A stretch of DNA of 8,556 nt from Mesorhizobium sp. (GCA_030698645.1 JAUYMV010000477.1:1-8556), one strand, 5' to 3'. Shown: positions 1-7,750, counted from the stretch's first letter. Translations and numbers: made by a program. Notes: generated by a model from the sequence alone, not told the origin.

Positions 1-814
1 ACAGCAGCAGGAAGACCATGACGCGGAAGCCGGTCAGCTTGCGCGCTTCCAGATGCGGCTCGGCCGCCCACATCAGGAACGCCGAGACGTCGCGGGAATA
101 CTGCTCGATGGTTTCAGGCGAGCCGTCATCATAGGTGACGCCACCCTCCGCCATCGGCATTGGCATCGCCAGCGACTTGCCGCCGATGAAATAGGGATTG
201 TAGTAGGTGCCTTCGGCGATCTCCATGCCCGCCGGCGGCGCCTCGTCATAGCCCGTTAGCAGCGCATGGACGTAGTCCGGGCCGCCTTCCGCATATTGCG
301 TGAAGATGTCGAACACGAAGCGCGGGAAGCCGCGCTCCACGCCACGTGCCTTGGCCATCAGCGACAGGTCCGGCGGCGCGGCGCCGCCATTGGCGGCCGC
401 GGCCGCGGCCTCGTTGGGGAACGGCGCGGGGAAGTGATCCGACAGGATGCCCGGTCGCATGAACATCTCGCCGTCGGCGTTCGGCCCGTCCTGCACTTCG
501 TATTCGGCGGCGAGCGCGCGCAACTGTCCCTCGCTGTAGCCGAGGTCGGAGAGCGAGCGGAAGGCCACCAGGCTCATCGAATGGCAGGCCGCGCAGACCT
601 CCTTGTAGACCTTCAGACCGCGCTGCAGTTGCCCGCGGTCATAGGTGCCGAACGGTCCCGCGAAGGACCAGTTCAACTCGGCCGGCTTCTTGATCGGGAA
701 ATGCGTCGGCTCCACCGCGTGGTCGGCGGCGGCGTGGTCCTGCGCGATGGCCAGACCGAACGACAGGGCAACGCCAAGGCCAAGCGCTGCCAGTCCGGTG
801 AGGATCTTCTTCAT
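1..814 (-). CDS. petC: Cytochrome c1 of the cytochrome bc1 complex (3' end cut by window edge)
   Basis: This is the membrane-anchored c-type haem subunit of ubiquinol-cytochrome c oxidoreductase; it takes electrons from the Rieske protein and passes them to cytochrome c in the periplasm. The ATG at 814 is preceded by AAAGGA with a 7-base spacer. Residues 1-24 form a Sec signal peptide (basic KK, hydrophobic core, cleavage likely after AIA). The haem-binding CAACH lies at residues 74-78. The family region with PPDLS is at 147-151, and the sixth haem ligand is probably M217 in AMPMPM, comparable to AMPPPL in Rhodobacter. The frame is open at base 1 after 271 residues, just as the C-terminal membrane anchor (RVMVFLLL) begins, so I estimate roughly 15-25 residues are missing. 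It starts 26 bases after the petB stop and is third in the operon. A stretch of six alanines (136-141) is encoded by alternating GCC/GCG codons and looks like normal family variation. Confidence 0.96.
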   Translation of the reverse strand, partial: MKKILTGLAALGLGVALSFGLAIAQDHAAADHAVEPTHFPIKKPAELNWSFAGPFGTYDRGQLQRGLKVYKEVCAACHSMSLVAFRSLSDLGYSEGQLRALAAEYEVQDGPNADGEMFMRPGILSDHFPAPFPNEAAAAAANGGAAPPDLSLMAKARGVERGFPRFVFDIFTQYAEGGPDYVHALLTGYDEAPPAGMEIAEGTYYNPYFIGGKSLAMPMPMAEGGVTYDDGSPETIEQYSRDVSAFLMWAAEPHLEARKLTGFRVMVFLLL

Positions 815-840
815 CTCAAAATCCTTTCGAGCGAAACGGC

Positions 841-2145
841 TCAGCCTTTGGTTTGGGGAGCGGCGGCGATGCCGATGGGCTGCACCGCTGCGCTTTCGCG
901 ATTCTTCTCGAGCACGGCCTCCGTGATCGAATTGGGCAACCGGCGCGGCGTCTCGATGAGCCCCAGCACCGGCATGATGATCAGGAAGAAGGCGAAGTAG
1001 TAGAACGTGCCGATCTGCGACATGATCACGAAGCTGCCCTCCGCCGGACGCGACCCGAGCCAGCCGAGGAAGACGGCATTGATCACGAAGAGCCAGAAGA
1101 ACAGCTTGTACCACGGCCGGTAGACGGCCGAGCGCACCTTCGACGTGTCGAGCCACGGCACGAAGAACAGGATCGCGATCGAGCCGAACATGGCCAGCAC
1201 GCCGCCGAGCTTTGAGTCGATCGGCCCGACGTTGAAGGTGATGGCGCGCAGGATGGCGTAGAACGGTAGATAGTACCATTCGGGCACGATATGCGCCGGC
1301 GTCTTCAGCGGATTGGCGATGATATAGTTGTCGGGATGGCCGAGGAAATTGGGGATATAGAAGACGAAATAGGCGAACACCGCGAGGAAGATCACCATCG
1401 CGAACGCGTCCTTGACGGTCGCGTGCGGCGAGAACGGCACGGTGTCGGTCTTCGACTTCACCTCGATGCCGGTCGGATTGGTCTGCCCCGTCACGTGCAG
1501 CGCCCAGACATGCAGCACAACGACGCCCGCGATCATGAAGGGCAGCAGGTAGTGCAGCGCGAAGAAGCGGTTCAGCGTCGGATTGTCGACCGCGAAGCCG
1601 CCGAGCAGCAGTTCCTGGATCCAGGTGCCGACCAGCGGAATGGCGGTGAAGAAGTTGGTGATGACGGTGGCGCCCCAGAAGCTCATCTGGCCCCAGGGAA
1701 GCACGTAGCCCATGAAGCCGGTCGCCATCATCAGCAGATAGATGATGCAGCCGAGGATCCAGAGCAATTCGCGCGGCGCCTTGTACGAGCCGTAATAGAG
1801 GCCGCGCATGATGTGGATATAGACGGCGATGAAGAAGAACGACGCGCCGTTGGAATGCAGGTAGCGCAGCAGCCAGCCCGAATTCACGTCGCGCATGATC
1901 TTTTCGACCGAGGTGAACGCCAGCGTCGTGTCCGCGGCGTAGTGCATGGCCAGCACCACGCCGGTCAGGATCTGCGCCACCAGCATGATCGAGAGGATAC
2001 CTCCGAACGTGTAGGCATAGTTCAGGTTGCGCGGCACCGGATAGGCGACGAAGGAATCGTAGACCAGCCGCGGCAGCGGCAGACGGGCGTCGATCCAGCG
2101 TCCGAGGCCGGATGTCGGGGTATAGGTCGAGTGTCCACCGCTCAT
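841..2145 (-). CDS. petB: Cytochrome b of the cytochrome bc1 complex
   Basis: This 434-residue integral membrane subunit carries haems bL and bH and forms both quinone sites of ubiquinol-cytochrome c oxidoreductase in the inner membrane. The four haem ligands are visible as two pairs, H97 (YLHSNG) and H111 (YIHIMRG), H198 (ALHYLLP) and H212 (LHVWALH), at the same positions as in Rhodobacter cytochrome b. The quinol-oxidation motif PEWY is at 288-291. Several long hydrophobic segments fit the eight helices known for the family. The frame stays open upstream of the chosen ATG, but that extension is arginine-rich and lies inside petA. The ATG at 2145 follows GAGGGGGA, which overlaps the petA stop codon, suggesting translational coupling. 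It lies 13 bases after petA. The gene is not fused to petC, unlike the fbcH arrangement of Bradyrhizobium. Confidence 0.98.
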   Translation of the reverse strand: MSGGHSTYTPTSGLGRWIDARLPLPRLVYDSFVAYPVPRNLNYAYTFGGILSIMLVAQILTGVVLAMHYAADTTLAFTSVEKIMRDVNSGWLLRYLHSNGASFFFIAVYIHIMRGLYYGSYKAPRELLWILGCIIYLLMMATGFMGYVLPWGQMSFWGATVITNFFTAIPLVGTWIQELLLGGFAVDNPTLNRFFALHYLLPFMIAGVVVLHVWALHVTGQTNPTGIEVKSKTDTVPFSPHATVKDAFAMVIFLAVFAYFVFYIPNFLGHPDNYIIANPLKTPAHIVPEWYYLPFYAILRAITFNVGPIDSKLGGVLAMFGSIAILFFVPWLDTSKVRSAVYRPWYKLFFWLFVINAVFLGWLGSRPAEGSFVIMSQIGTFYYFAFFLIIMPVLGLIETPRRLPNSITEAVLEKNRESAAVQPIGIAAAPQTKG

Positions 2146-2158
2146 CTGATTATCCCCC

Positions 2159-2722
2159 TCAGCCGATCTTGATCTTGGTATCGGACATGAACGTAAAGAC
2201 CGGAACCGCCAGGTTCTCCGGCGCCGGTCCCTTGCGGATGCGTCCGGCCGTATCGTAGTGCGAACCATGGCAGGGGCAGAACCAGCCGCCGAAATCGCCC
2301 GACGTGCCGATCGGCACGCAGCCGAGATGCGTACAGACGCCGACCATCACCAGCCAGTTTTCCTTGCCCTCGCCGGCCGAGCGATCCGTATCCGTCGCCG
2401 GCGCATCGGCCGCGATGTTGGCGTTGCGGGCGATCGGATCCTTGAGCTCGTCGAGCTTCACCGCCTTGCCGGCCTCGATTTCCTCGGGTGTGCGGTTGCG
2501 GATGAACACCGGCTTCCCGCGCCATTTGGCCGTCACCGACATGCCTGGCTCGATCGCCGAGACGTCGATCTCGATGGAGGCCATCGCCAGCGTTGATGCA
2601 TCCGGGCGCATCTGGTCGATGAATGGCCATGCCAGCCCGGCGGCGCCGACGGCGGCAACGGAACCTGTGGCGATGTAGAGGAAATCGCGGCGATTGGGAT
2701 CGGTCGTTTCGGTCGCGCTCAC
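2159..2722 (-). CDS. petA: Rieske iron-sulfur subunit of the cytochrome bc1 complex
   Basis: This 187-residue protein carries the [2Fe-2S] cluster that accepts the first electron from ubiquinol and passes it to cytochrome c1. The cluster ligands are C130 and H132 in CTHLGC, and C149 and H152 in CPCHGSH; C135 and C151 would form the stabilising disulfide. The N-terminus has a twin-arginine-type signal anchor ([11 protein letters not shown], residues 10-20) followed by a single hydrophobic segment to about residue 36; in this family it is exported folded by Tat and not cleaved. The start is GTG at 2722, preceded by AAAGGA about 9-10 bases upstream. The frame remains open far upstream, but that stretch has no similarity to Rieske proteins and runs antisense to the toxin-antitoxin genes, so I reject longer starts. 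It is the first gene of petABC, so its promoter should lie between 2723 and about 2930. Confidence 0.97.
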   Translation of the reverse strand: MSATETTDPNRRDFLYIATGSVAAVGAAGLAWPFIDQMRPDASTLAMASIEIDVSAIEPGMSVTAKWRGKPVFIRNRTPEEIEAGKAVKLDELKDPIARNANIAADAPATDTDRSAGEGKENWLVMVGVCTHLGCVPIGTSGDFGGWFCPCHGSHYDTAGRIRKGPAPENLAVPVFTFMSDTKIKIG

Positions 2723-2936
2723 GTGACAATCGTCCTTTCGTCTCGCACTGTCGGATGATCTTCGGTCTGTCGTCGCTGCGGCCAAGGAACAGGGCGGAGC
2801 GCGTGCAATTGCGTCAAAAATCCGGCGGCATTTTGCGAAGGTTTCTATGCGTCCGTCCGGGACTTGTCCAGACGGGCGCGCCCCCTGTGGGCAGTTTGTC
2901 GCGGGGCGTGTGAACAAGCGCCGACATTGACCCGGG
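2723..2936. promoter_or_regulatory. Intergenic region expected to hold the petABC promoter
   Basis: This stretch separates the divergently transcribed petA (minus) and antitoxin (plus) genes and has no convincing gene. On the minus strand the best -35-like hexamer is TTGACG (2817-2812), in the context TTTTTGACGCAATTGC, but no good -10 hexamer lies 16-18 bases downstream, so the exact promoter is not resolved. On the plus strand TTGACC (2928-2933) could be a -35 for the antitoxin gene, again without a clear -10. A partial dyad lies at 2857-2875 (GTCCGG...CCAGAC). I saw no terminator hairpin followed by a T run. Confidence 0.3.
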
Positions 2937-2970
2937 CCGGACAATGTAGCAACGTTTCTACATTGTCCGG
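2937..2970. promoter_or_regulatory. 34-base near-perfect palindrome, probable toxin-antitoxin operator
   Basis: Arms CCGGACAATGTAG (2937-2949) and CTACATTGTCCGG (2958-2970) are exact reverse complements. The 8-base centre CAACGTTT holds AACGTT, itself a palindrome, so only one base pair in the whole 34 bases is mismatched. The right arm ends 11 bases before the antitoxin ATG and contains its ribosome-binding GGAG (2969-2972). Phd/YefM-type antitoxins normally bind palindromes in this position to repress their own operon, so an autoregulatory operator is the natural reading. In RNA the same sequence would fold into a hairpin that could hide the ribosome-binding site. There is no T run, so it is not a terminator. 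Confidence 0.75.
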
Positions 2971-2981
2971 AGTTGAAGCGC

Positions 2982-3287
2982 ATGAACATCCGCGAGAAGC
3001 CGCCAGTCACGATGACCAGCCGCGAATTCAACCAGGACACGGCGCGCGTCAAGCGCGAGGCCAGGAAAGGCCCCGTCATCATTACGGAACGCGGCGTGCC
3101 AAGCCTGGTCGTCCTGTCGATCCAGGCATTCGACGACCTGAAGCGCCAAGCCACCGATGGGGAAAAATCTGAACCGCGTCCGTTCAAGAGCCTCGCGGAG
3201 TCGTTGGCCGACACAAGTCCCGAGGGGGACTTCGAGTTTGCCTTTCCGGAGTTCAAAGGCAAGTTCAAGGGATTTGAATTCGAGTGA
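2982..3287 (+). CDS. Phd/YefM-family antitoxin of a type II toxin-antitoxin pair
   Basis: This 101-residue protein should neutralise the downstream PIN-domain toxin by binding it and should repress their shared promoter. The N-terminal part looks like the Phd/YefM fold: [18 protein letters not shown] at residues 10-27, then [15 protein letters not shown] at 32-46 and the following helix (AFDDLKRQ). The C-terminal part (about 60-101) is charged and phenylalanine-rich, with seven Phe in residues 84-100 alternating with Glu, Lys and Gly. Such tails are typically unfolded until they clamp the toxin. I chose ATG at 2982 because GGAG sits 9 bases upstream; TTG at 2973 would leave no spacer, and ATG at 3012 would remove the start of the DNA-binding domain. 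The stop overlaps the toxin start (GTGA), showing coupling. The subgroup partnered with FitB-like toxins is likely; function is by family. Confidence 0.88.
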   Translation: MNIREKPPVTMTSREFNQDTARVKREARKGPVIITERGVPSLVVLSIQAFDDLKRQATDGEKSEPRPFKSLAESLADTSPEGDFEFAFPEFKGKFKGFEFE

Positions 3288-3703
3288 CCTTCCTGATCGA
3301 CACCAATGTGTTGTCGGAACTGCGCCGACCCGAGCGCGCTCATCGAAACGTCCTTGCGTGGTTCAGCACTCGGCACCCGACGACACTGTACACTTCGGCG
3401 GTTGTCGTCATGGAACTGCAGTTCGGAGCGCTTCAGATGCAGCGGCGCGATCCGGCGCAGGGGAAACCCCTGCTGGACTGGATTGAGAATCGGGTACTCC
3501 GGGATTTCGCGGGCAGGACCCTTCCGATATCCACGGACGTCGCCCTCGCCTGCGCCGCCCTTCACGTGCCCGATCCGGGCTCCGAGCGCGATGCCTGGAT
3601 CGCCGCGACCGCGCTCGTCCACGATCTCACCGTCGTCACCCGCAACACGCGCGACTTCCAGGGAACGGGCGTTCGGCTGATCAACCCTTGGGAGCCCGCC
3701 TGA
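3284..3703 (+). CDS. vapC: VapC/FitB-type PIN-domain toxin (ribonuclease)
   Basis: This 139-residue protein has the layout of a PIN-domain endoribonuclease toxin that cleaves RNA using Mg2+ or Mn2+. It starts with [14 protein letters not shown], giving acid D6. The second acid is E44 in [10 protein letters not shown], followed by D103 in [12 protein letters not shown] and D124 in [12 protein letters not shown], so all four expected active-site acids are present and the toxin looks intact. The C-terminus VRLINPWEP is characteristic of the FitB-like group, whose members pair with Phd-type antitoxins. The start is GTG at 3284, overlapping the antitoxin stop by 4 bases, an arrangement that keeps toxin synthesis tied to antitoxin translation. 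The downstream ABC gene converges on it: its restored stop would lie 15 bases past vapC, whereas its stop as read lies inside the vapC 3' end. The RNA target cannot be told from sequence. Confidence 0.9.
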   Translation: MTFLIDTNVLSELRRPERAHRNVLAWFSTRHPTTLYTSAVVVMELQFGALQMQRRDPAQGKPLLDWIENRVLRDFAGRTLPISTDVALACAALHVPDPGSERDAWIAATALVHDLTVVTRNTRDFQGTGVRLINPWEPA

Positions 3704-5618
3704 CGCACGCGGGGTCACCTACTCCGCCGCCAGCCGGTCCGCCAGGAACCCGCCCGACTGCCGCGCCCAGAGCTTGGAGTACAGCCCCCCCCTTGGCGAT
3801 CAGCGTCTCGTGCGTGCCCTCCTCCACGACGCGGCCCTCGTCGACCACCACCAGCCGGTCGAGCGCGGCGATCGTCGACAGGCGGTGCGCGATCGCGACC
3901 ACCGTCTTGCCTTCCATCATATTGTAGAGATTCTCCTGGATCGCCGCCTCGATCTCCGAATCGAGCGCCGACGTCGCCTCGTCGAGAATCAGGATCGGCG
4001 CGTCCTTCAGCATCATGCGCGCGATGGCGATGCGCTGGCGCTGGCCGCCCGACAGTTTTACGCCGCGCTCGCCGACATGGGCGTCATAGCCCTTCCGGCC
4101 CTTGGGATCGGACACGTGCTCGATGAAGTCGTGCGCCGAGGCCCGCTTCGCCGCCTCGATGATCTGGGCCTCTGTCGCGCCCGGCCGTCCATAGGCGATG
4201 TTGTCGCGGATCGAGCGGTGCATCAGCATCGCCTCCTGGCTGACCACGCCGAACTGCGCGCGCAGCGACGCCTGCGTCACCGAGCGGATGTCGCGTCCGT
4301 CGAGCAGGATGCGGCCGCTCTCGACGTCGAACAGGCGCAGCGCCAGGTTCACGATGGTCGTCTTGCCGGCGCCCGACGGGCCGATCAGCGCCACCCGCTC
4401 GCCCGGTTTCACATGCAGGTCGAGATGCGAGATGATGCCGCCGGTCTTGCCGTAGTGGAACGACACGTCCTCGAAGACGAGGTCGCCTTTGGCGCGCGGC
4501 ATGACCGTCGCGTCGGCGCGATCGCGGATCGCCGGCTCGACCGAGATCGTACCCGTCGCGTCCTGGACCGTCGCGAAATTTCGGATCAGACCGTTGATGT
4601 TGAACATCATGTAGCCGGACATCTGGTTCAGCCGGAAAACCAGGCCGAGCGCGGCGGCGATTTCGCCTGTCGTGGCGGCTCCCGCCATCCACTTGTTGAT
4701 GGCGAGCAGCGCCACGGCCGCCATCATGAAGCCGTTGAGAAGCGCGACCGCTGCGCGCACGCTGGTGATCGAGCGCGTCAGCCGCTGCACGGCATGCAGG
4801 TAGCGCGCCATCCCCTCGCGCACATAGGCATGCTCGCGCCGTCCGCTGTCGAACAGCTTGACGGCCATGATGTTGGTGAAGGCGTCGACCATGCGTCCGT
4901 TCAGCACCGAGCGCTCGTCCGCCGTGCGCCGGCCGGCCGCGCGCAGCGGCGGCAGCAGGTACAAGGCGGCGCCCAGATAGCTCGCCAGCCAGACCGCCAG
5001 CACCACGCCCATGATCGGGTCGAGCGTCGACAGGATCACCGCCGCCAGGATGAGGAAGGTGAGAAAGCTCCACACCGTCTGCAGCGACGATACGATGAAG
5101 TCGCCCGTCGCCTCGCCGCCCTGCAGGATCTTGGTGGCGATCCGGCCGGCAAAATCGTTCTGGTAGAAATCGTAGGGCTGCTCCATGACGCGGCGAAACG
5201 CCTGCCAACGCACCAGCTGGTAGAAATTCGGCACGACGATCTGCTGCTCGACGATGGCGTTGCCGATCATCACCGCGGCCCGCACGACCAGGATCAGCAC
5301 CAGGAACGCGGTCAGGTGCGGCCAGTAATCGGCGACGAGCGTCGCCGGCGACGCAGCGTCCAGCACGTCGATCAGCCAGCCGACCGACCAGTAGAGCGCG
5401 GCGTCGACCGCGCCCGACAGTCCGCCCGCGATCAGCAGCAGCACGAAGGGCCATTTCGCCTGCGCCGCGAAGAACAGGATGAACTGCCACGCATCGCGCG
5501 GCAGCACGTCCCGCTCCGTGTCGCCGAACGGTTCGATGACCGCCTCGGTGCTGCGCCACAGGCGCTCCCGCAGGCCGCCGGCCTCGTCGTCGATGTCGTC
5601 GGCCGTGCCTTTGCTCAT
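3681..5618 (-). CDS. ABC exporter half-transporter (permease fused to ATPase), frameshifted near the 3' end
   Basis: The protein has an exporter-type membrane domain (about residues 45-355) followed by an ATPase domain (about 378-600), as in MsbA/ABCB-like exporters. Visible motifs are Walker [10 protein letters not shown] (413-421, K419), Q-loop Q461, signature LSGGQ (522-526), Walker B ILILDE (542-547, catalytic E547) and switch H578, so the ATPase site residues are all present. The ATG at 5618 overlaps the stop of the upstream ABC gene (ATGA) and has AGGAGG ahead of it. As read, the protein is 645 residues and ends in an unrelated Gly/Pro/Arg tail at 3681, overlapping vapC. Deleting one G from a run of eight (3785-3792) gives a 632-residue protein ending [25 protein letters not shown] at a TAG at 3719-3721, closely matching the neighbour paralogue. 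It most likely forms a heterodimer with that neighbour. The substrate is unknown. Confidence 0.9.
   Translation of the reverse strand: MSKGTADDIDDEAGGLRERLWRSTEAVIEPFGDTERDVLPRDAWQFILFFAAQAKWPFVLLLIAGGLSGAVDAALYWSVGWLIDVLDAASPATLVADYWPHLTAFLVLILVVRAAVMIGNAIVEQQIVVPNFYQLVRWQAFRRVMEQPYDFYQNDFAGRIATKILQGGEATGDFIVSSLQTVWSFLTFLILAAVILSTLDPIMGVVLAVWLASYLGAALYLLPPLRAAGRRTADERSVLNGRMVDAFTNIMAVKLFDSGRREHAYVREGMARYLHAVQRLTRSITSVRAAVALLNGFMMAAVALLAINKWMAGAATTGEIAAALGLVFRLNQMSGYMMFNINGLIRNFATVQDATGTISVEPAIRDRADATVMPRAKGDLVFEDVSFHYGKTGGIISHLDLHVKPGERVALIGPSGAGKTTIVNLALRLFDVESGRILLDGRDIRSVTQASLRAQFGVVSQEAMLMHRSIRDNIAYGRPGATEAQIIEAAKRASAHDFIEHVSDPKGRKGYDAHVGERGVKLSGGQRQRIAIARMMLKDAPILILDEATSALDSEIEAAIQENLYNMMEGKTVVAIAHRLSTIAALDRLVVVDEGRVVEEGTHETLIAKGGAVLQALGAAVGRVPGGPAGGGVGDPACVRRAPKG
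3785..3792. other. Run of eight C (G on the coding strand) that shifts the ABC gene frame
   Basis: The coding strand reads AAG, eight Gs, then CTGTACTCCAAG. In the current frame this gives K-G-G-A-V-L-Q and a foreign tail. With seven Gs it gives [17 protein letters not shown], which aligns with [17 protein letters not shown] at the same place in the upstream ABC paralogue. The run is therefore either a sequencing or assembly length error, a real one-base insertion, or a site of slippage. The sequence alone cannot separate these. Confidence 0.92.
3924..4015. repeat. Copy 1 of a highly similar ATPase-domain segment shared by the two ABC genes
   Basis: This 92-base segment covers Walker B and the following region of the downstream ABC gene. 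It matches 5834-5925 of the upstream ABC gene at 88 of 92 positions by my count, in the same orientation. Three of the four differences are silent and one changes Ile to Val. It reflects the shared origin of the two genes, perhaps with gene conversion. Confidence 0.75.
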
Positions 5619-7483
5619 TCCGCGGCCTCCTCGGCGACTGGCTCGTCATGCAGCAGGAAGCCGCCCGACTGGCGCGCCCACAATTGCGCGTAGAGCCCGC
5701 CCCCGGCGACCAGTTCGTCATGCGTGCCGGCCTCGACGATGCGGCCCTTGTCCATGACGATCAGCCGGTCCATGGCCGCGATGGTGGACAGCCGGTGCGC
5801 GATGGCGATGACGGTCTTGCCCTCCATCAATCTGTAGAGATTCTCCTGGATCGCCGCCTCGACCTCGGAATCGAGCGCCGACGTCGCCTCGTCGAGGATC
5901 AGGATCGGCGCATCCTTCAGCATCACGCGGGCGATCGCGATGCGCTGGCGCTGTCCGCCGGAGAGCTTCACGCCGCGCTCGCCGACATGCGCGTCGAAAC
6001 CCTTGCGCCCCTTGGCGTCGGACAGGCCCGCGATGAACGTCGTCGCCTCGGCCCGCCGCGCCGCCTCGATCATCATTTCTTCCGTCGCGTCGGGTCGTCC
6101 GTAGAGGATGTTGTCCCTGACCGATCGGTGCAGCAGCGAGGTGTCCTGCGTCACCATGCCGATCCGCGCGCGCAAGCTCTCCTGCGTCACGCTGGCAATG
6201 TCGCTGCCGTCGATGGTGATGCGCCCGCCCTCCAGGTCGTAGAAGCGCAGCAAGATGTTGACGAGCGTCGACTTGCCGGCGCCCGAGCGGCCGACGATCC
6301 CGACCTTCTCGCCCGGCCGCACGGTCAGCGACAGCTCGTCGATCACGCCCTTCTTGCCGCCGTAGTGGAAGCGCACCCTGTCGAACACGATCTCGCCCTT
6401 CGGCACCGCGATATCGCGCGCGCCCGGCACGTCCTCGACCAGATGCGGCAGCGCGATCGAGGAGATGCCGTCCTGCACGGTGCCGACATTTTCGAACAGC
6501 GCCGTCATCTCCCACATGATCCACTGCGACATGCCCCAGAGCCGCAGCACGAGGCCGATCGCCACGGCGACGGCGCCGATCGACACCGCTTCCTGGAGCC
6601 AGAGCCAGATCGACAGCGCGCCGACCGCGAAGAGCAGCACGGAGTTCAGCAGATAGAGCGCGCCGTAGAGCTCGGTCACCAGCCGCATCGACCGGTAGAC
6701 CGTGTCGATGAAGCCCGCCATGCCTTCCTTGGCGAAGCTCGCCTCGCGGCGGGCGTGGCTGAACAGTTTCACCGTCTGGATGTTCGTGTAGCTGTCGACG
6801 ACACGCCCGGTCATCACCGAGCGCGCGTCCGCCTGCTGTTCCGACACCTTGCCGAGGCGCGGCACGAAATAGAAGAGCAGGCCCGTATAGCTGGCTACCC
6901 AGATCACCAGCGGCGCCGCGAGCCGCCAGTCGGCCGAGCCGACGATGATCAGGATGCCGACGAAATAGACGATGACGTAGTTCAAGACGTCGATCAGCTT
7001 GATGATGCATTCGCGCACCGCGAGCGCCGTCTGCATCAGCTTGGTGGCGATGCGGCCGGCGAATTCATCCTGGTAGAACGTCATCGACTGCTTGAGCAGG
7101 TAGCGATGCACCTGCCAGCGGATGCGCATCGGGTAGTTGCCCATCAGCGTCTGCTGGCTGAGCAGCGAATGCGCCATCACGGCCAGCGGCAGCGCGACCA
7201 GCACGACGAAGGCCATGCCGGCGAGCTTCCACCCTTCGTTCGCCAGAAACGTCTCGCGGTTCTGCGACGACAGCCAGTCGACGATCGAGCCGAGGAAGGC
7301 GAACATCCACACCTCGGTGATCGCGATCGCCGACATCAGCACGGCGGCCATGATGATGAAGGGCCACGAGCCCTTCGTGAAGTGCAGGCAGAACGCCCAG
7401 AACGTGTTCGGCGGCTCGGTCGGCTCCGCGACGGGGAACGGATCGAGGCGGGTTTCAAACCAGCGGAAGAGGCGCGTCATCAT
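5615..7483 (-). CDS. ABC exporter half-transporter (permease fused to ATPase)
   Basis: This 622-residue protein has an exporter-type membrane domain with hydrophobic helices between about residues 40 and 335, and an ATPase domain from about 363. Motifs are Walker A GRSGAGKST (398-406, K404), Q-loop Q446, signature LSGGQ (507-511), Walker B ILILDE (527-532, catalytic E532) and switch H563. Both this and the next gene have complete motifs, so in a heterodimer both ATP sites could be active, unlike exporters with one degenerate site. An N-terminal cytoplasmic stretch with many Pro and Glu (about 12-27) precedes the first helix. The start is one of two adjacent ATGs (7483 or 7480); AGGTGAG about 5 bases upstream overlaps the stop of the small upstream gene, suggesting coupling. 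The downstream ABC gene overlaps by ATGA. The family exports lipids, drugs or peptides; I cannot name the substrate. Confidence 0.94.
   Translation of the reverse strand: MMTRLFRWFETRLDPFPVAEPTEPPNTFWAFCLHFTKGSWPFIIMAAVLMSAIAITEVWMFAFLGSIVDWLSSQNRETFLANEGWKLAGMAFVVLVALPLAVMAHSLLSQQTLMGNYPMRIRWQVHRYLLKQSMTFYQDEFAGRIATKLMQTALAVRECIIKLIDVLNYVIVYFVGILIIVGSADWRLAAPLVIWVASYTGLLFYFVPRLGKVSEQQADARSVMTGRVVDSYTNIQTVKLFSHARREASFAKEGMAGFIDTVYRSMRLVTELYGALYLLNSVLLFAVGALSIWLWLQEAVSIGAVAVAIGLVLRLWGMSQWIMWEMTALFENVGTVQDGISSIALPHLVEDVPGARDIAVPKGEIVFDRVRFHYGGKKGVIDELSLTVRPGEKVGIVGRSGAGKSTLVNILLRFYDLEGGRITIDGSDIASVTQESLRARIGMVTQDTSLLHRSVRDNILYGRPDATEEMMIEAARRAEATTFIAGLSDAKGRKGFDAHVGERGVKLSGGQRQRIAIARVMLKDAPILILDEATSALDSEVEAAIQENLYRLMEGKTVIAIAHRLSTIAAMDRLIVMDKGRIVEAGTHDELVAGGGLYAQLWARQSGGFLLHDEPVAEEAAE
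5834..5925. repeat. Copy 2 of a highly similar ATPase-domain segment shared by the two ABC genes
   Basis: This is the counterpart of 3924-4015, spanning the Walker B region of the upstream ABC gene. The identity is well above the level seen in the membrane domains of the two genes, which differ widely, as expected for the conserved ATPase core. Confidence 0.75.
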
Positions 7484-7489
7484 GCAAGC

Positions 7490-7750
7490 TCACCTGTGCC
7501 CCTTGCGCGGGGCAATCTGCTTGACGGGCACGATACGCTCCTGCGTCGCTCCGCCGTTTCGGTCCTCGCTCCGGCCTGGCGCGTTCTTCCCGGATCGCGC
7601 GCCCTCAAGATGGGGCGCGGACGGCTTGCCGCCAAGCGCCTTGGCAAAGGCTGCTGACAGCGGTCTGGCGGGAGGATGGCCCGAGGCCGATGTCGTAGGC
7701 ACGGCGGCGGGCAGCGAAGTCTCGGCTGAAAATGGGGTCTTGGCACGCAT
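7490..7750 (-). CDS. Small basic hypothetical protein, 86 residues, upstream of the ABC pair
   Basis: I do not recognise this protein. It starts at ATG 7750 with GGAG 7 bases upstream, and stops at 7490, six bases before the first ABC gene; the stop codon lies inside that gene's ribosome-binding site, so translation is probably coupled. The protein is rich in Ala, Pro, Gly, Arg and Lys, has no Cys or Trp and no membrane helix, and looks mostly unfolded. The one segment with helix character is residues 28-41 (ARPLSAAFAKALGG). The C-terminus is strongly basic (ERIVPVKQIAPRKGHR, 71-86) and could bind nucleic acid or a membrane surface. The overlapping frame 7746-7480 lacks a ribosome-binding site and looks like a shadow. 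The main doubt is whether a GC-rich low-complexity frame of this size is really translated; the good ribosome-binding site and the tight spacing favour it. Confidence 0.6.
   Translation of the reverse strand: MRAKTPFSAETSLPAAVPTTSASGHPPARPLSAAFAKALGGKPSAPHLEGARSGKNAPGRSEDRNGGATQERIVPVKQIAPRKGHR

Noticed and set aside
392..420. GGCCGC repeats inside petC
   Set aside because: They encode an alanine run where related cytochrome c1 proteins also have Ala-rich sequence; no sign of a functional repeat.
2812..2824. TTGACGCAATTGC as an FNR/FixK-type site upstream of petA
   Set aside because: It lacks the paired TTGAT...ATCAA half-sites; it is at most a -35 element.
2723..3718. Upstream extension of the petA frame to 3718 on the minus strand
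   Set aside because: The extension is antisense to the toxin-antitoxin genes and unlike Rieske proteins; the GTG at 2722 gives the expected signal anchor at the N-terminus.
3774..5693. Long plus-strand open frame (639 codons) opposite the downstream ABC gene, and a similar 669-codon one at 5648-7657
   Set aside because: Rich in Arg, His, Asp and Gln with no domain, antisense to genes with complete ABC motifs; typical mirror frames in GC-rich DNA.
7480..7746. Alternative 88-codon minus-strand frame overlapping the small hypothetical gene
   Set aside because: No ribosome-binding site, Arg/Pro-rich composition, and it overlaps the ABC start; the other frame has a better start signal.
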